A stretch of 64,000 bases of DNA from Gnetum montanum (Eukaryota > Streptophyta > Gnetopsida > Gnetales > Gnetaceae), in the NCBI GenBank assembly GCA_015680685.1, contig MNCI01027046.1:702973-766972 (forward strand), in the 5' to 3' direction. Positions 1 through 12,290 of the stretch are shown one piece after another; the stretch's first letter is position 1; the number at the start of each line of letters is the position of its first letter. Below the pieces are notes generated by a model. The model ran no database searches. It had not been told where the DNA came from and was given only the letters and a program-made list of their open reading frames with translations. A program made the translations under genes and the position numbers.

Positions 1-1010
1 TCATATCACCTTACCAAACTTCATGAGGAGGGTATCCTCATGACATGCCCTTGAAAGTGGTATGGTGACATCAGTAGAGGTGGAAGGTCCTACAAAGCAA
101 CAACCAAAGTTTAGCATCAACATAAGAAAGTTTAATAACTAGTCAAAGCAATAGAATAATTATAATTTTCATTACCATAAAACATTAGAAGCTATAGCCT
201 TTATGTTTATCTTTCCTTTTCTTCTTCAATGTGGTTTAAACAGAGCTCCCAACTGCAAGGGTCTGATCCATGGAGTTATCAAAATCTTCCCACTAGTTGT
301 GCTTCATCCCATCATCCTTGCACTTCTTATATACAAGGTTGAATCTTGTAGCATAGGCATTAAAGTCTTCTCTTAACTGTTGATACATAAAAGTTCTAAT
401 CTAGGTGCCCTTGGTGAATTCATCTAGGGTAGTTTGAGCCATTGCCAAGGTTTGATCATTAATGATCAAGCCTTGATCATTGACCTTGTACCTGCAAGAA
501 GTTCATAAGTCCAATGAAGTTAGGAAAGGTAGTTTAGCCAATAAAACTAGAGAAACATGAAAATACTATAACAACCATGCTTACCTTGGTAGACGATACA
601 TGGTGCAAGGCAAGTTCTGGAATAATGTGTGGGCCATATGCACGACCATTAGAGTATTGTCAACATTGTATTGGCTATACTCTAGCATCATCTAGATCTC
701 CATAAGGTAAGGTAGGCTAATGGCATCTATTGTTCTCCTTGATTTCCTAGGAGGCAAATTGTTAGTCATAAACTTAATAATCAAGTTGGATGCTTGAGGC
801 AACAAGGTCTCCATTACGACCCCAACCAAATTTGTGGACAAGTGTGACCACAACATCACACTAAAGTTTTGTAGAATGTAGGCAACGAATTCCCTTACCC
901 CATGCTAGAACCATAGTGATAGCTTTGCCAAAGGCATATCAGGGAGAGGGGTATTATGCCCACCAACTCCACAATGATGAGGATGAGCTTCAAATAAATC
1001 TTACATGAAG
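1..1010 (-). pseudogene. Decayed spliced ORF of unknown family
   Basis: Reading leftward, one frame runs from about 1010 to 585, meets a good donor (AAG|GTAAGC), skips a 93-bp intron (492-584) ending CTTGCAG, and continues in the same frame from 491 to a TAA at 238-236. The frame is broken only by TAG codons (for example before HGVREF, after LMEI and after FTKGT), which fits decay of CAG or TGG codons. A third exon may follow a TTTGTAG acceptor at about 90-96. The product would be about 220 residues of helical, Leu/Met-rich sequence; I recognise no domain. It could be part of a retrotransposon ORF or a host pseudogene. The splice sites and kept frame are seen in the sequence; gene status is inferred. 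Confidence 0.35.
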
Positions 1011-1039
1011 CAAAGCAAAAGCACCATGACCTATTAGAA

Positions 1040-2000
1040 TTTCTTAACAAATTTAGAAAAAACATCCTATTTGGAGGTGAAATTAGCCTCTGTAAAAAGA
1101 TCTAAGGTGTTTATTAAAATTAGCTTAAGAAATTCCACAAGAAAGCATGATTACAACCTTGCATAGCCTTTCATTATGACCAATTGGAATTACTTTAAAA
1201 AAAATTTAAAAAAAACATCCTAGTTGGAGGTGAAATTAACCTTTGTAAAAATCTCTAAGATGTCTATGTAAGTTTACTTAAGAAATTCCAAAAATGAATT
1301 ATTACAAACCTCCATAGCCTTTTACTTCATAGCTCAAAATATTATAACCAAAATTTCATAGCCAAAATTAATCCTTAGTTTAAATCATGCATAAACTTAG
1401 AAAAAGCATTGAAACTTAGAAAAAGCTATAGCCATGGTAAAAATATTTCTAAAAATAGTAAATCCTTTTCTTTTCTTAAAAAAATTTTAAAACATAAGTT
1501 TTACAAGAAAAACTACACATATCAATTACATCCATAAAAAATTTAACCTTATTTACATAGTTTAACCAAAAATTTGTTAAAAATTTGTTTGGGCTTCAAT
1601 TTTAGTGATTCCACCACAAAAGGAATTCTAAAATCATAAACCTTATAGCCATGATCATTGCAACCAGAAATACATAACCATTTTTACACGAAACATAAAC
1701 AAATTAGCAAAAAATCGTAGCCATCATGATGAATCCCCTTTTGTGTAGGGTTGGTAAAAAATTTGCCAAAAACTTCATTTAAGCTCCAAATAGAGTGATT
1801 CCACCATTTTTTGAAACTTAAATCAAGTCCTAAAAACCAACACTTAATGAAAATTCAAAACCATTGCTTCTTATTCAAAACAAATTCACCAACTTGGACA
1901 AGAATCTGAAAATGGCACAAACCTCCTTCTAACATAGGCTTAGCAAAAAATTCATAAAAAATTGGTTTTATAGCCAATTAGAGTGATTCCACATTCATTG
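1040..2000. repeat. Degenerate tandem repeats, about 150-190 bp period
   Basis: The motif GTGATTCCA recurs at 1605, 1795 and 1983 (spacing 190 and 188), each time after a run of A/T-rich sequence containing AAAAA and TTGCC-like words. A second pair (GGAGGTGAAATTA) recurs at 1074 and 1226, spacing about 152. Copies are diverged. No coding potential is visible. Confidence 0.45.
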
Positions 2001-3429
2001 GGAAGTTGAAGCCAATAACCACTAAATAAATAAATAAATAGCCAAAAACCTTTCTATTTTCTTAGAAAAAAGTTGTGAACTTACATGAAATTTTAAAAAT
2101 GGCATAAAAAATCTGATTGCATGAACTTAGGAAAATAGCCATAACTCCATCATTATTAGTCCAAATCGAATGAGACAATAGCCATTAGAAATTTTAAATG
2201 TAGGGCCACAAATCAATAATATTGGATTTTAAAAATATGTGGTTTTTTTCTTATTGTTTTCTTTTTTCATGTAAAAAGCTAAAGAGCTAAAACCCAAATT
2301 AACGTAGTCATAAAAACATGGCCAAAACAACCAAAACAATCAATACCCATTTAAAAACACAACAAAATAATGGGGTAGGATTTCATTAAAATTTAATTTT
2401 GACAAATGTTTCAGCCTAGATCTGACAAAAAAGGCCACACCCCCAAATTTTGAGAAAAAAGTATGAAAACAATAAGCTTGATTTTAAAAATTGAATCTAC
2501 TAAGGCCAAAATAACACTATGCCATAGATATACATAGAAAATGCAAAAATAAGAGGTGGGATTTTGTCAAAATTTCATTTTACCTCATATGTCAACATAG
2601 ATATGATAAAAACATGGCCCCACATGTGGCAAGAAAAACACAAGAAAAGTAATAAAAATAGCTAGAGACCAAAGAAAAAAAGGGTAGAATTGCCTACCTT
2701 GGAGCAGTAATAGATGAGGATTGGGTTGAAATGGGCCTAGGCAGCCTTGATAGATCCCTCACTCATTTATCCACATTCTAAATCCTAGGATTCTAATTCT
2801 TCCCTCCATGTTGTTTTGGTGTCATGGCAGGCTCAATGCTAGAAGTGGTTTGAAAATAAGAAGAATAGGAATTCTACACTATGTGTAGGAAGAAATGGAT
2901 GCTTCCATGTTGAGGATAGGTTGCTTATACCATAAAAATATCTGCTAGAGCTCTCCTCCAGTGTGCAATTTGCAAGAATGACAATCGTGATCGAAAACTT
3001 GTGAAATTTGGCATTAAAACACACTTAAACCTAAACGTCCACCTCTAAACCCTAGTTGCCCATTTAGTGCACTATAACTTGAAGTGCATTGAAGTGAAAT
3101 GGGGAGAAAGCCTATTCCATGTGAAGATTGATGGGAAATAGCTTCACTTTTCAAAATTTTAAATTTTTGGGTTATGAGGCCCACCATATGCTTTCCTTCT
3201 TAGCCAAATATTTACATCAACACTAGGTTTTAATACCTTAAATACATAGAAAAAAAACCAAGCCTTAATCCCCATGCATCCACACTAGGGATATCATACC
3301 TAGTGTGGATACATGCATGCCATTTTTAAAACCATTAAAACATAATCTTTTTTCCATTTTAATAATAAAAACCTACTTTTTTTCAACCCCATGCTTCCAA
3401 AAGGGATGGAACATGGACAAATTTGGGCA
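2001..3429. other. AT-rich sequence without recognised features
   Basis: The stretch is mostly A-rich with scattered short ORFs that show no motif or frame conservation. A short TAAATAAATAAATA run lies near 2025-2042. I see no domain, LTR terminus or RNA gene. Confidence 0.5.
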
Positions 3430-5880
3430 ATTTAGGTTTCCATGCTAGGGCAATAGTTCCCAACATGAAAGAAGAGGGGTAACACCCATTCTTATACCCC
3501 AACACCCATCTAGCCCAAGTTTGAACCCTGAAGTAGGCCCACATGACCTAGAACCCCTCCAAGCATCCCTGACAGCCTCAAAACCTCAACAAACCTAGAT
3601 AAAACTAGTCAAAATTGGTCAAAACCTTAGGATTTGGTAGTTCCACACTAGGGAGAAGCCAAAAATGACCAAAATTGACTACCTAGTAACCATTTCTCAA
3701 AGCCTAGTGACTCTTAGACGTTGTTGGAACCCTCTGGAGCTTCCAAATGCCCCAAAAGTAGTCACATGTGGCACAAAACTACCATTCCCTCTCATCTACA
3801 CTAGGTCCATCATGCCCAACATGGAAGAAAGGGAAAAAACTACATGAGGCACTTAGGAGCCTCCAAATTGCTAGATCTTGACACTCGGTATTGATCATCA
3901 ACATCGACGAGACTAACATGCATGGTCGATTGGCTATCGAACTGGCCTAGATCTAACTTTTATGGTTCTTCCATGCTATGGAAGACCTTTTCTACCTTAT
4001 CTAGTGTGGAAACTAAGAGGAAAGAGCTAGGAAGATCAGTGAGGGACTCCAAAAATAAGAAAACAATAGCAGATTGCCTCAGATTAACACCAGAACTTTC
4101 ACAACATTTTCAGCGGGAACTAGAATGCAAAAATCAACTTCCTAAGGTTCTTCCATAGTGAGCATCCTAGTCTCAATGTGGATGAAAGAGGGAAAGTAAA
4201 AACTATTGGAGTTTGCATGCAGTTTAACCTCTAGAAGCAAGCTAGACATTCTGGAACCCACCAAACTTCTAGAAGTTACCTCAAAAAATCCAAACTTGTG
4301 TTCTTTTGGTTCTCTACATTGAGGAGAATCCCATCCATTCTAAGCATCCCAACCCCAACATGGATGGAAGGGGGGAAGCCTAAAAACCCATTCACAGTTG
4401 TCAAAACAACTAGATTTTAATCATAGACATTGATAACCAACACCAACAACCTTGTAAACACTCATGTATAGCCAAAATTGCAAAAAATTAATAAAAAGTA
4501 GGGTCTCCTAGTTTCTCCACACTGAGAGCCCCCTCTTCCACATTGGCCAACATGGAAGAAAAAGGGGGAACTTTGGGGGGATAGTAAAATAGCCCTTTGA
4601 GACCTTAAATGAATGCCAAAATGCCTTGTGTGTGTTCTAGGACCTTGCCTACTCACTCTAGAACCCTCAAACTCTTTGAAATTGATCATAAATAGTCAAA
4701 AAACCCTTCCCCCAAATCTTCCACACTTAGCATGAAAAACCCAAATTGGAAAATGGGAGGGAAGCCTAAAAACTACCTAATAACTTTTCAAATGATCAAC
4801 TTTTAACATCAGATATCAGCAGTTGATACTACCAACCTTAAAAACCCTCATGCATAGCCAAAAATGATAAAAAAATGATAAAAATTAGGGTCCCTTATTT
4901 TTTCCATGTTGAAAGTCATCTCTTCCATGCTACCCAGCATGGAAGAAAAGGGGGAACTTTAAGGGAACTCCAAAATGGTCTTTAAACACCCTATAGCCTC
5001 ACATGAACCCTAAGACTAGTTTTACATCTTTCAAAGCCCTTAAACCTTACATAGGTGATGATACAAAGCCAAAAGGATTCTCCCGTAGTATTCCACACTG
5101 AGTATACTATCCCTGGGAAAGCTCAAAAAACATCTGGAAAATCTCCAAATTGCCAAAACATGACCTCAAATGCTAGTCCTCAACCTTGGCAACCCTAGAG
5201 GCATACATGCATGATTGATTGAGGTCAAAACTAGCCTAAATCTAATATTTGTGGTTCTTCCATGCCAAGGACCCTCTCTTTCATGCTGGATAGCATGGAA
5301 AATGAGAGAGAAACTCATTTGAAGCTCATAAACACCTCAAAATGACATTAGATAACTGTGCATGCACTCTAGAACCCTGTTAATAGCTATTAGAGCCTTC
5401 AAACATCAGAAAATTCATGGCAAATGGCCAAAAAGTGTTCTACCTAGTCTTCCACATTGAGCTCCCAAGCTCTAGCATGCAAAAATGGGGGGAAGCCCAA
5501 AAAACACCTAGAATTACTTAAATTTGCCAAATTTTGGCATGAAACCCTAGCCCTTGGCCTTAGAAACTCTGGAAGCTAACATGCATAGTCAATGGTAACC
5601 CAAATTAACCTACATTTAAGATTCTTGCTCCATCCACGATCCCCTCCATGCTGAGTAGTGTGGAAATAAGGGGGGAAAGCTACTGATCCTCTCAGAAGCC
5701 AAAGATCCATGTTTGAGAAGCCTATGACCTCATAGCCTTGAAATTTTACTTTTTTTTTATCTTATTTTGACCTTCAAAATCCTTTCCTCATAATCTTCCA
5801 TGTTGGAGCAACTTCCCTAGCATAGTAATAAGGGGGAAAGACCTAATAGCCTTGTAGCCTTAAAGCATGATCCTCTAAGG
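3430..5880. repeat. Diverged tandem array, 340-400 bp unit
   Basis: Each unit contains two related landmarks: a TTCCATGCT...AGCATGGAAG half (near 4500, 4890, 5255 and 5625) and a TCTTCCACACTGAGC...GGGGGAAGCC half (near 4310, 4712, 5092, 5450 and 5790). They alternate with a fairly regular spacing of roughly 340-400 bp. Between them recur words such as CATGCATAGCCAAAA and CCTAGATCTAAC. Earlier copies from 3430 are more decayed. Short ORFs here are frame accidents. Tandem arrays of this type are known to accompany some Tat/Ogre gypsy elements, and element Z follows, but that link is inferred. Confidence 0.6.
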
Positions 5881-6356
5881 TAAAAAGCTAGCAAAACCTA
5901 ACCATTCACCATATGTAGCATAATTTGCTTGATTTTTTTGTGATTACATAGTGTCTTGGCTTGTTTTTGAACTTGTGTTGCATTGTTGACCTTCTATGAC
6001 CTTTATATAGCCTTATATGTTCATTATTTGCCTTATTATAGCCTTATTTTCCTTTGTTTGACCTTTCAATGGTATCAAATAGTGGTGTTTGACCTTTTCC
6101 AATCACTATTTGACACCATGTGACCATGGCTTGCTAAGGCCTTAAAATGGTATCATAGTCCACCAATACTCTAAATTGGCATCATGGCCCATTAAGGCCT
6201 AAAACTAGTGAAATGGTGGCCTTTCTTGATCATTTTTTGCCTTATTTCTTATATTTCTCCTTGTTTGACATCCATTTGACCTTTGTTGGCCTCTATTGTA
6301 CTTTTTGGAATTGTCCTTACCTCATTGATAGCCTTGTTTGCATTAGATCTATATGT
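5881..6356. other. T-rich spacer before element Z
   Basis: The stretch is low-complexity with repeated CCTTATTATAGCC- and TTTGACC-like words. I see no LTR terminus or coding domain. A splice-acceptor-like GATATGTAG lies just downstream at about 6431-6439. Confidence 0.4.
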
Positions 6357-6712
6357 GTTTACAAGATTTTATATCATTTTAGCATTATTTATTTACTTTT
6401 ACCTAGGTTCCACTTAATATGCTTTTGGCTGATATGTAGGATGAAAGTATGAGTACCTGGGAGCAAATCAATTTGCCTTTATATCTACATGGATCTCACA
6501 GTGATGTTGAATAGTGTACCAACCCTAATTGCCTAGATCTTGAGCCTAAGAGTCTTGTTGATCACATAGCCTTAATAGGAAAATTTCTAGAATGGATTGA
6601 AAACCTAGTCAAAACCCTTGACTTAGACGTGGGAGACATAATCAAAGACTCTCTTGTTGAGGTTCATATCACAACACATAGTGGTGAGGAGAAAATCCCT
6701 AAACTAAGTTCT
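6357..6712 (+). repeat. Left arm of 356-bp inverted duplication
   Basis: By eye this segment is identical, in reverse complement, to 6974-7329. It starts GTTTACAAGATTTTATATC and ends AAACTAAGTTCT. It appears to be the genuine copy, because it runs on in frame into the pre-RT region of element Z. Confidence 0.9.
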
Positions 6713-7577
6713 TCATTGGAACCTCAATATGCTCAAGACATCACCAAGGTCCTACAAAGTAACATTAAGGTCTTTACTTTGTCATATGAAGACATGCCAA
6801 GCCTAGAACCATGCCTAGTCTAGCACAACATCATACTAGACCCTAGCATTAGACTAGTTACGCAAAAAGTGCACAACATTAGACTTGATTTTGCCTTGGT
6901 AGTCAAAGCTCTAACAAGCAAATTTTATTAGGGTTGTCAACTATGCAGAATGGGTATCCAACATAGTGGTAGNAGAACTTAGTTTAGGGATTTTCTCCTC
7001 ACCACTATGTGTTGTGATATGAACCTCAACAAGAGAGTCTTTGATTATGTCTCCCACGTCTAAGTCAAGGGTTTTGACTAGGTTTTCAATCCATTCTAGA
7101 AATTTTCCTATTAAGGCTATGTGATCAACAAGACTCTTAGGCTCAAGATCTAGGCAATTAGGGTTGGTACACTATTCAACATCACTGTGAGATCCATGTA
7201 GATATAAAGGCAAATTGATTTGCTCCCAGGTACTCATACTTTCATCCTACATATCAGCCAAAAGCATATTAAGTGGAACCTAGGTAAAAGTAAATAAATA
7301 ATGCTAAAATGATATAAAATCTTGTAAACNCATTAAGTCCAAAGTGGCCAATGACCATGCTAATGATCTGAACCTTGTGCTTAAATGCGTCTTTAGTGTC
7401 AAGATTAGCAAGATGTTTGGCTTTGTAGTCTCTAAAGCAAGGATACATGTCGATTCTAATAAGGTTAAAGCCATATATAAATTAGTAGTGCCTACCAACC
7501 TTAAGGAGCTTCAGGGATTACAAGGTAGATTACAATTTATTTGTAGGTTTATCACTAGGCTTATGGATAAATTATAG
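6440..7577 (+). pseudogene. Element Z: pre-RT and RT remnant (Ty3/gypsy)
   Basis: The pre-RT region reads SSLEPQYAQDITKVLQSNIKVF then SYEDMPSLEP, the usual stretch before gypsy RT that contains the 'FxWSxEDMPGID' motif. It continues to VNYAEWVSNIVV-like residues at about 6935-6972. The RT core, including the catalytic Asp box, is absent and replaced by the inverted copy at 6974-7329. Sequence resumes at 7331 with the RT C-terminal part (FGFVVSKARIHVDSNKVKAI, then LQGLQGRLQFICRFITRL), the thumb and connection typical of plant gypsy elements. The gag and protease expected upstream are not seen, so Z is truncated or mosaic on its 5' side. Confidence 0.75.
6974..7329 (-). repeat. Right arm of inverted duplication, bounded by Ns
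   Basis: This is a reverse-complement copy of 6357-6712 with no difference that I can find. A single N at 6973 and another at 7330 bound it exactly. It sits where the catalytic core of element Z's reverse transcriptase should be. In surroundings where every other repeat pair is diverged, a perfect copy with Ns at both junctions points to an assembly or gap-filling artefact. Confidence 0.88.
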
Positions 7578-8000
7578 CCCATGCAACACCTACTTAAGAA
7601 AGGGATTCACTATGAGTGGACAACTCAATGCCAAGAGGTGTTCGAAAACCTTAAGCAAAAGTTGGCACACAACTATTGACAGTCTATCCTTTGCAAGAGG
7701 ATAAACTATTTTACATTTACCTTGCCATTTTTGACACACCCATTACCTCCCTACTCTATCAAAAATGTGATGATGGAGTAGAAATGTTTATATACTACCT
7801 TAGTCATGTGTTAGTTTCCCATGAGACCCAATACATTGAAGTGGAGAAGTATTGTCTGGCACTAGTCTTCTCTTTGAAGAAGTGGAGAAACTACCTCTTC
7901 AAAAGCCAAGTCAACATCATTTGTAACCACAACATACTCAAAGCTGTAACAACCAACATTTATGAAAGTAGCTATATAGCCTGATGGAAATTCATAGCGG
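7578..8000 (+). pseudogene. Element Z: first RNase H domain
   Basis: After a stop following RLMDKL, the frame continues to an RNase H-like domain. It contains LFYIYLAIFDTPITSLLYQ, FIYYLSHVLVSHETQYIEVE and KYCLALVFSLKKWRNYLF, matching the 'YyvSrvL...rYp.iEK.alAlv.a.rklr.Yf' pattern of the RT-attached RNase H of gypsy elements. This domain degrades the RNA strand of the RNA/DNA hybrid. The acidic residue expected near LYLA is not clearly kept. There are several stops. Confidence 0.75.
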
Positions 8001-8199
8001 TAGAATTTGGCCTTCATTACATCTCTCAATTCTCAAAAAAGGATCAAGCTATAGTCATACAACTTATAGTCTTACTTGTGGATGACCAAGCAGTCATAGA
8101 TCTTGAGTTCCCTAATGAACACATTAACATTTTTAGACAAGTACGCAAGGGTTATGAGGAAATCATGCACTTTGGCGAAGCTTCAACTACCCATGAGGT

Positions 8200-8560
8200 C
8201 GATGTCACTACCATCATAATTTTCCCATATAGTGAAATCTGATCCTTCTCCTATCATTTTGAGTTTCCATGTACCAACAACATAATAGAGTATGAAGGTT
8301 TGATCAAAGGAATGATGGTAGCATGTGACCTAGGAATTAGATGCTTAGTGATCAAAGGTGATTTAAAACTTGTAGTTAACCAAGTAATTGAGGTCTATGC
8401 GTGTAAAGCCAAACACTTACAACCTTACTATGACCTAGGGAAATAGTTTCTACAACAATTCACAGACGTTGATATCCAACACATACCCTAAAATGAGAAC
8501 ACCATAGATAATGTAATTGCAATGTTAGTGTGATGCTAGATATGTTTAGTAAACTGTCGA
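8200..8560 (+). pseudogene. Element Z: second (archaeal-type) RNase H
   Basis: A second RNase H follows the first, with SFSYHFEFPCTNN, IEYEGLIKGMMVACDLGIR and VIKGDLKLVVNQV. The TNN-x-x-EYE and GD motifs are those of the additional RNase H found in the dual-RNase-H (Tat/Ogre) clade of plant gypsy elements. The usual GDS is GDL here. Its presence separates Z from elements A to E, which have only one RNase H. Stops at about 8445 and 8490 disable the frame. Confidence 0.72.
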
Positions 8561-8789
8561 TCTTAATTATGAACTATGCTATTGTTATCACATAGGACCT
8601 TGAAGATACCTTTTTGGTTTTAGTTCATACTACTCCTCCTAGGGAATGGTATGACAGTACTAAATTTTACCTTATGCACAGTAAATCCTCACAAGGCCTA
8701 ACTACTACTTAAAAGGACCTCATGCACAAGTGATCAAAGCAGTATGTCATCATAGGTGATAACACATTAGGTCAATGATTCTACAATGG

Positions 8790-9889
8790 CATACTTCTAA
8801 AGTGCTTAGGTAAAATTGAAGCTAGAATAGTCTTAGAGGAGGTTCATGAGGATGTTTTTTGAGGACATACAGGACCAAGAGCTATAGCTACTAAGATTAG
8901 ATAGTTAGGCTACTATTGGCCCCATATGAAAAATGACTACTTGCATAAGATTAAGTGATGTGACACATGCCAACAATATAATAACCTTATACATGTACCA
9001 ACAACTGAGTTGCATACCACTTGAATAACATGGCCATTTCAACGATGGGGATTGGATATCATTGGATCCATAATGCCTAAGTCTTCTATAGGGCATATCT
9101 TCATCATCACCATGACCAAATACTTTACAAAGTGGGTTGAGGCTATTCTCCTAAGGAAGACTACATCTAATCAATTTTACAAATTCATCCTAGATAACAT
9201 CGTAGCTCATTTTGGCATATCCATGATCATAGTTACATACAATGAATCACAATTTAGTAGCTAAGAAAAAAAATATTTTTGTCAAGACCTAGGCATTAAG
9301 CATTCTTTTTCGTTGTCTTATTACCCTCGAGCCAATGGTCAAGCAAAGGCAAGCAACAAGGCCATAATCAAACTTGCTAAAGAAGATGCTTAATAATAGT
9401 AAGCACAAATGGCATGAGTGGCTTGTCCATGCATTATGGGCATATAGAACAACCTATTGCATGGCCACTGGTGTAACACCTTAGAGCTTGGTTTATGTTT
9501 CTAAAGCTATTTTACCTCTTGAATTACAAGTGCCATCACTTCGAGTAGCCTTGGCTGACTTCATCAACGATGAGTAGAATAAGGAGTTGCAAACAGCAGC
9601 CTTAGATTGGGTGGAGGAGCAATGTATACAAGTACTTTCTCACATCAAAAACTATTAAGAGAGGCAAAAGTAGCATCATCATCATAACTTAGCCATGTGT
9701 AAGATCAAGGAAGGTGACTTGGTCCTCAAAGCCATCTACGAGCATGCAGACTAGTTCTCAACCAACTGGGAAGGATCCTTCTTTATCACCATAGCCTACA
9801 AGAATGGTGCATTCAGAATAGCCAACATGAATGAGAATGAGTTAGCCAATTTGGTCAATCATTCCTATCTAAATCCATACTACATGTAG
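8790..9889 (+). pseudogene. Element Z: integrase, catalytic residues lost
   Basis: The HHCC zinc domain is readable (GHTGPRAIATKI, LGYYWPHMKNDY, CDTCQQ). It is followed by the catalytic core with RWGLDIIGSI (first Asp) and ITMTKYFTKWVEAI. The second Asp position reads TYNESQF instead of the family's T-D-N, and the third reads ANGQAKASNK, a Lys in place of the catalytic Glu. The C-terminal GPY-like part (NWEGSFFITIAYKNGAFRIA) ends SYLNPYYM with a TAG at 9887-9889, the normal end of plant gypsy pol. Many internal stops occur. It once inserted cDNA into the genome and is now inactive. Confidence 0.8.
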
Positions 9890-10740
9890 CCAACAATCAT
9901 CGACAATTGCACTTACTTTTAATGGCCTATCAAGGCATTAAATTGGTACCATGGCATTAACCTAGAGACTTTAGTGAGTTGGGTAGCTCAATTTTATCAT
10001 CTCATATGGCCTATATGCATTGTAGCATCATAATATGTAGTGGTGCTTTTTATTCTTTGTCGGTGCCTCTTAGGTTAATCCTCCAGACACCAACAAAGAG
10101 GGGCCATTAAAACACGATAAAAATTTGCATGTTATAGTCAATTTTCATCATGTAGCTTTCAGCCCATGAAACTTGAGGTAAAACTTCATTGTAAAGTGAA
10201 GATTGTAACCCATGGAGGGAAATCTCACATATGTCATACTCTTGTGGCTGAAAAATGCCTCATAAGTGGTCAAAGCCTCCTTCCCCAAGTGAAAAAAACT
10301 ACCTAGTATCTATATTTGGGCTTGAGGGAGGGAGTGGGGAGGAAGAGGGAGGCTTAAAAATGTCTTTTGAAATGCATAAAATGATAATTTGATGGGTTTT
10401 ATGAAGGGTATACATTTTTCTACATTGGAAACACTTACAAGGGTTAAATCTTGCCTACCCCCAGTGGAGGAGTGGGATGGGGGGGGAGGGGAGGAAGGGA
10501 AGGGGATTTCCCCTTAGCTTGGAAACTTTCCCTCCATCATGGAAACTGCATGCCCCAAGCATGGAAGCCACAAAAGCTAGATTTCATTACTCCATGTACT
10601 CCAACGTTGATGAACCACTCCAGCAAGGATGGCAGAAGGTTCAACGTAGATCTATCTTCAGTGTAGAAGGTGTGGTCCTATTACTATTTATAGTAAATAA
10701 AATGGCCATGGGCAGAGGAACTTACTATATATGGTAACCC
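9890..10740 (+). other. Element Z 3' untranslated region and purine tracts
   Basis: No coding domain follows integrase. A polypurine candidate AACAAAGAGGGG lies at 10092-10103, and much longer G/A tracts lie at 10321-10350 and about 10466-10507. Either could mark the start of a 3' LTR, but no clean TG terminus follows. The short ORFs at 10451-10737 overlap the G-run and have no recognisable motif. Confidence 0.4.
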
Positions 10741-11290
10741 TCCAAATTTGGGCACCCATCTTAGCTGTATGAGGTAGAAATTTGTAGCCAATTTGGAGCC
10801 ATTATGCAGCCAAATTATAGCCCAAATCATAGCCATTTTGCAGCCCCATTCATGGCCTAAGACCTATAAAAACCAACCTCAAACACCATTTAGAGGTTTA
10901 GCAATTTTGAGAGTTCAACAAAAAATTTTTACATAGTTTAAAAAATTTTTCACAGTTCCATACTTGGGCATTTTCAATCACTCAAGAGTTCTTACAAGTT
11001 CCCACACTTGTATTCTCTTGAACCTAGCATGGAAATCTTGTGATCTTGTAACTTTGTAACACCCTTTTGGATTTGTGAATTTTCAAGCTTCACACTACAC
11101 TCTTTTGATTTCCAACTTCCAATGTAGAGCACTTGAGCAACTTACATTCTTAACATTTCTCAATGCCCACCATAGCCAATGTTGTAGATCTAGAGTAGCA
11201 ACACAGAAGGTTCAATAACATTGAGAGTAATAGAACATTCGGCTCATGGAGTTGACTAGATCTACTTGAATGGACCCTAAACCCCCATCT
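10741..11290 (+). mobile_element. Probable 3' LTR remnant of element Z
   Basis: The segment has a promoter-like layout: repeated GCAGCC/TAGCC words, a TATA box (CCTATAAAAACC, about 10863-10874), then an A-rich transcribed region. It ends close to the point (about 11300) where element A becomes recognisable. No second copy is present in the window, so LTR status and exact ends are inferred. If correct, Z abuts or interrupts element A. Confidence 0.4.
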
Positions 11291-11299
11291 AAGTGAATC

Positions 11300-12290
11300 C
11301 CCCTATTGCTCACTTAGGCACCATCCAAGTGAAGAGATTTGATCCTAAAAGTCCCCTTATCTACCTACAAATCGCAAAAAATAAACCATGCAAAGCTCTT
11401 TTAGATTTAGATTTCAGAGTAAACTTAATTTATCAAGAGATATACAACACTCGGTATCTGCCTCCTTTGAAAAAAAGCAACATCATATTGCAATTGGTAT
11501 ATTAGCCCATCACTATTTCTTTGGGATCAGTAAAGGACATTATGAGCATTATTTGTGGGTAGTTCTATCCTACTAATTTCCTTGTAATCCATGTGAAGAA
11601 CTACAAGGGGGTCTTCCCTATTATCATGTGAAGGACATGGTTGAGCATAATAGATGCAAAAATAGGGATTCAAGACCTTTTCTTAGAGATTTACAAGGAA
11701 AATGAGTTTGGAAAAGTGGAGAAGAAAAGAGTTCCATGCATTACATACAATGACATAGGGTGCATTATGTGTAGAGACTATGAACCATCAATGACACATC
11801 ACTTCAAGCATGTAATTAGTATGTAAAAACTATAGTAATTCAAAGGTGCCTATATGCATCAACCACAAAACAAGAAGGTACCTAATATTTAATAATAGAT
11901 AATGAAGCTGAATTAACAATGTGCATGGAACCAGCTAAGAGCCTTACCAGCTCCTATGTTGAGGGCATGGATAAATTGGAGCAACTTCATCGCCACCTCT
12001 TTAATGCACAAAGTGAAGTAGATTGGGGAGAGTTGGAGATTATTGATACTTTCAAGCAAGAGCCCCTTGAATTAAAGGCTCTACCAATAGGCATGAAATA
12101 TAGCAAGTTGATAATTATCAATGTCATACTTGCTCCTAAGCAAAAATAGAAATTGTTGAAATTTGTGAACAAATGGCCAATAGCCTTTTCTTGGTCATAT
12201 CATGAGCTAACAAAGATAGATCCTTGGATATGCCAGCACTAAATCTACATGAACTCCTCCATCAAGACAAAGAGGTAACTACAACAATGA
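11300..12290 (+). pseudogene. Element A: protease and pre-RT linker
   Basis: The frame starts at SPLIYLQIAKNKPCKALLD, the aspartic-protease entry shared with elements B, D and E. The catalytic DSG is changed to DLD. It continues through DLFLEIYKENEFGKVEKKR and VPCITYNDIGCIM, the linker that also follows protease in B. A later stretch (DWGELEIIDTFKQEPLELKA) and a FSWSYHELTKIDPWICQH-like segment lead into RT. Stops and small frameshifts separate the pieces. Protease would have cut the Gag-Pol polyprotein. No gag is visible before it. Confidence 0.75.

Noticed and set aside
10451-10737. Overlapping Gly/Arg-rich ORFs near a G run
   Set aside because: They are produced by the polypurine tract of element Z; frames are not conserved.
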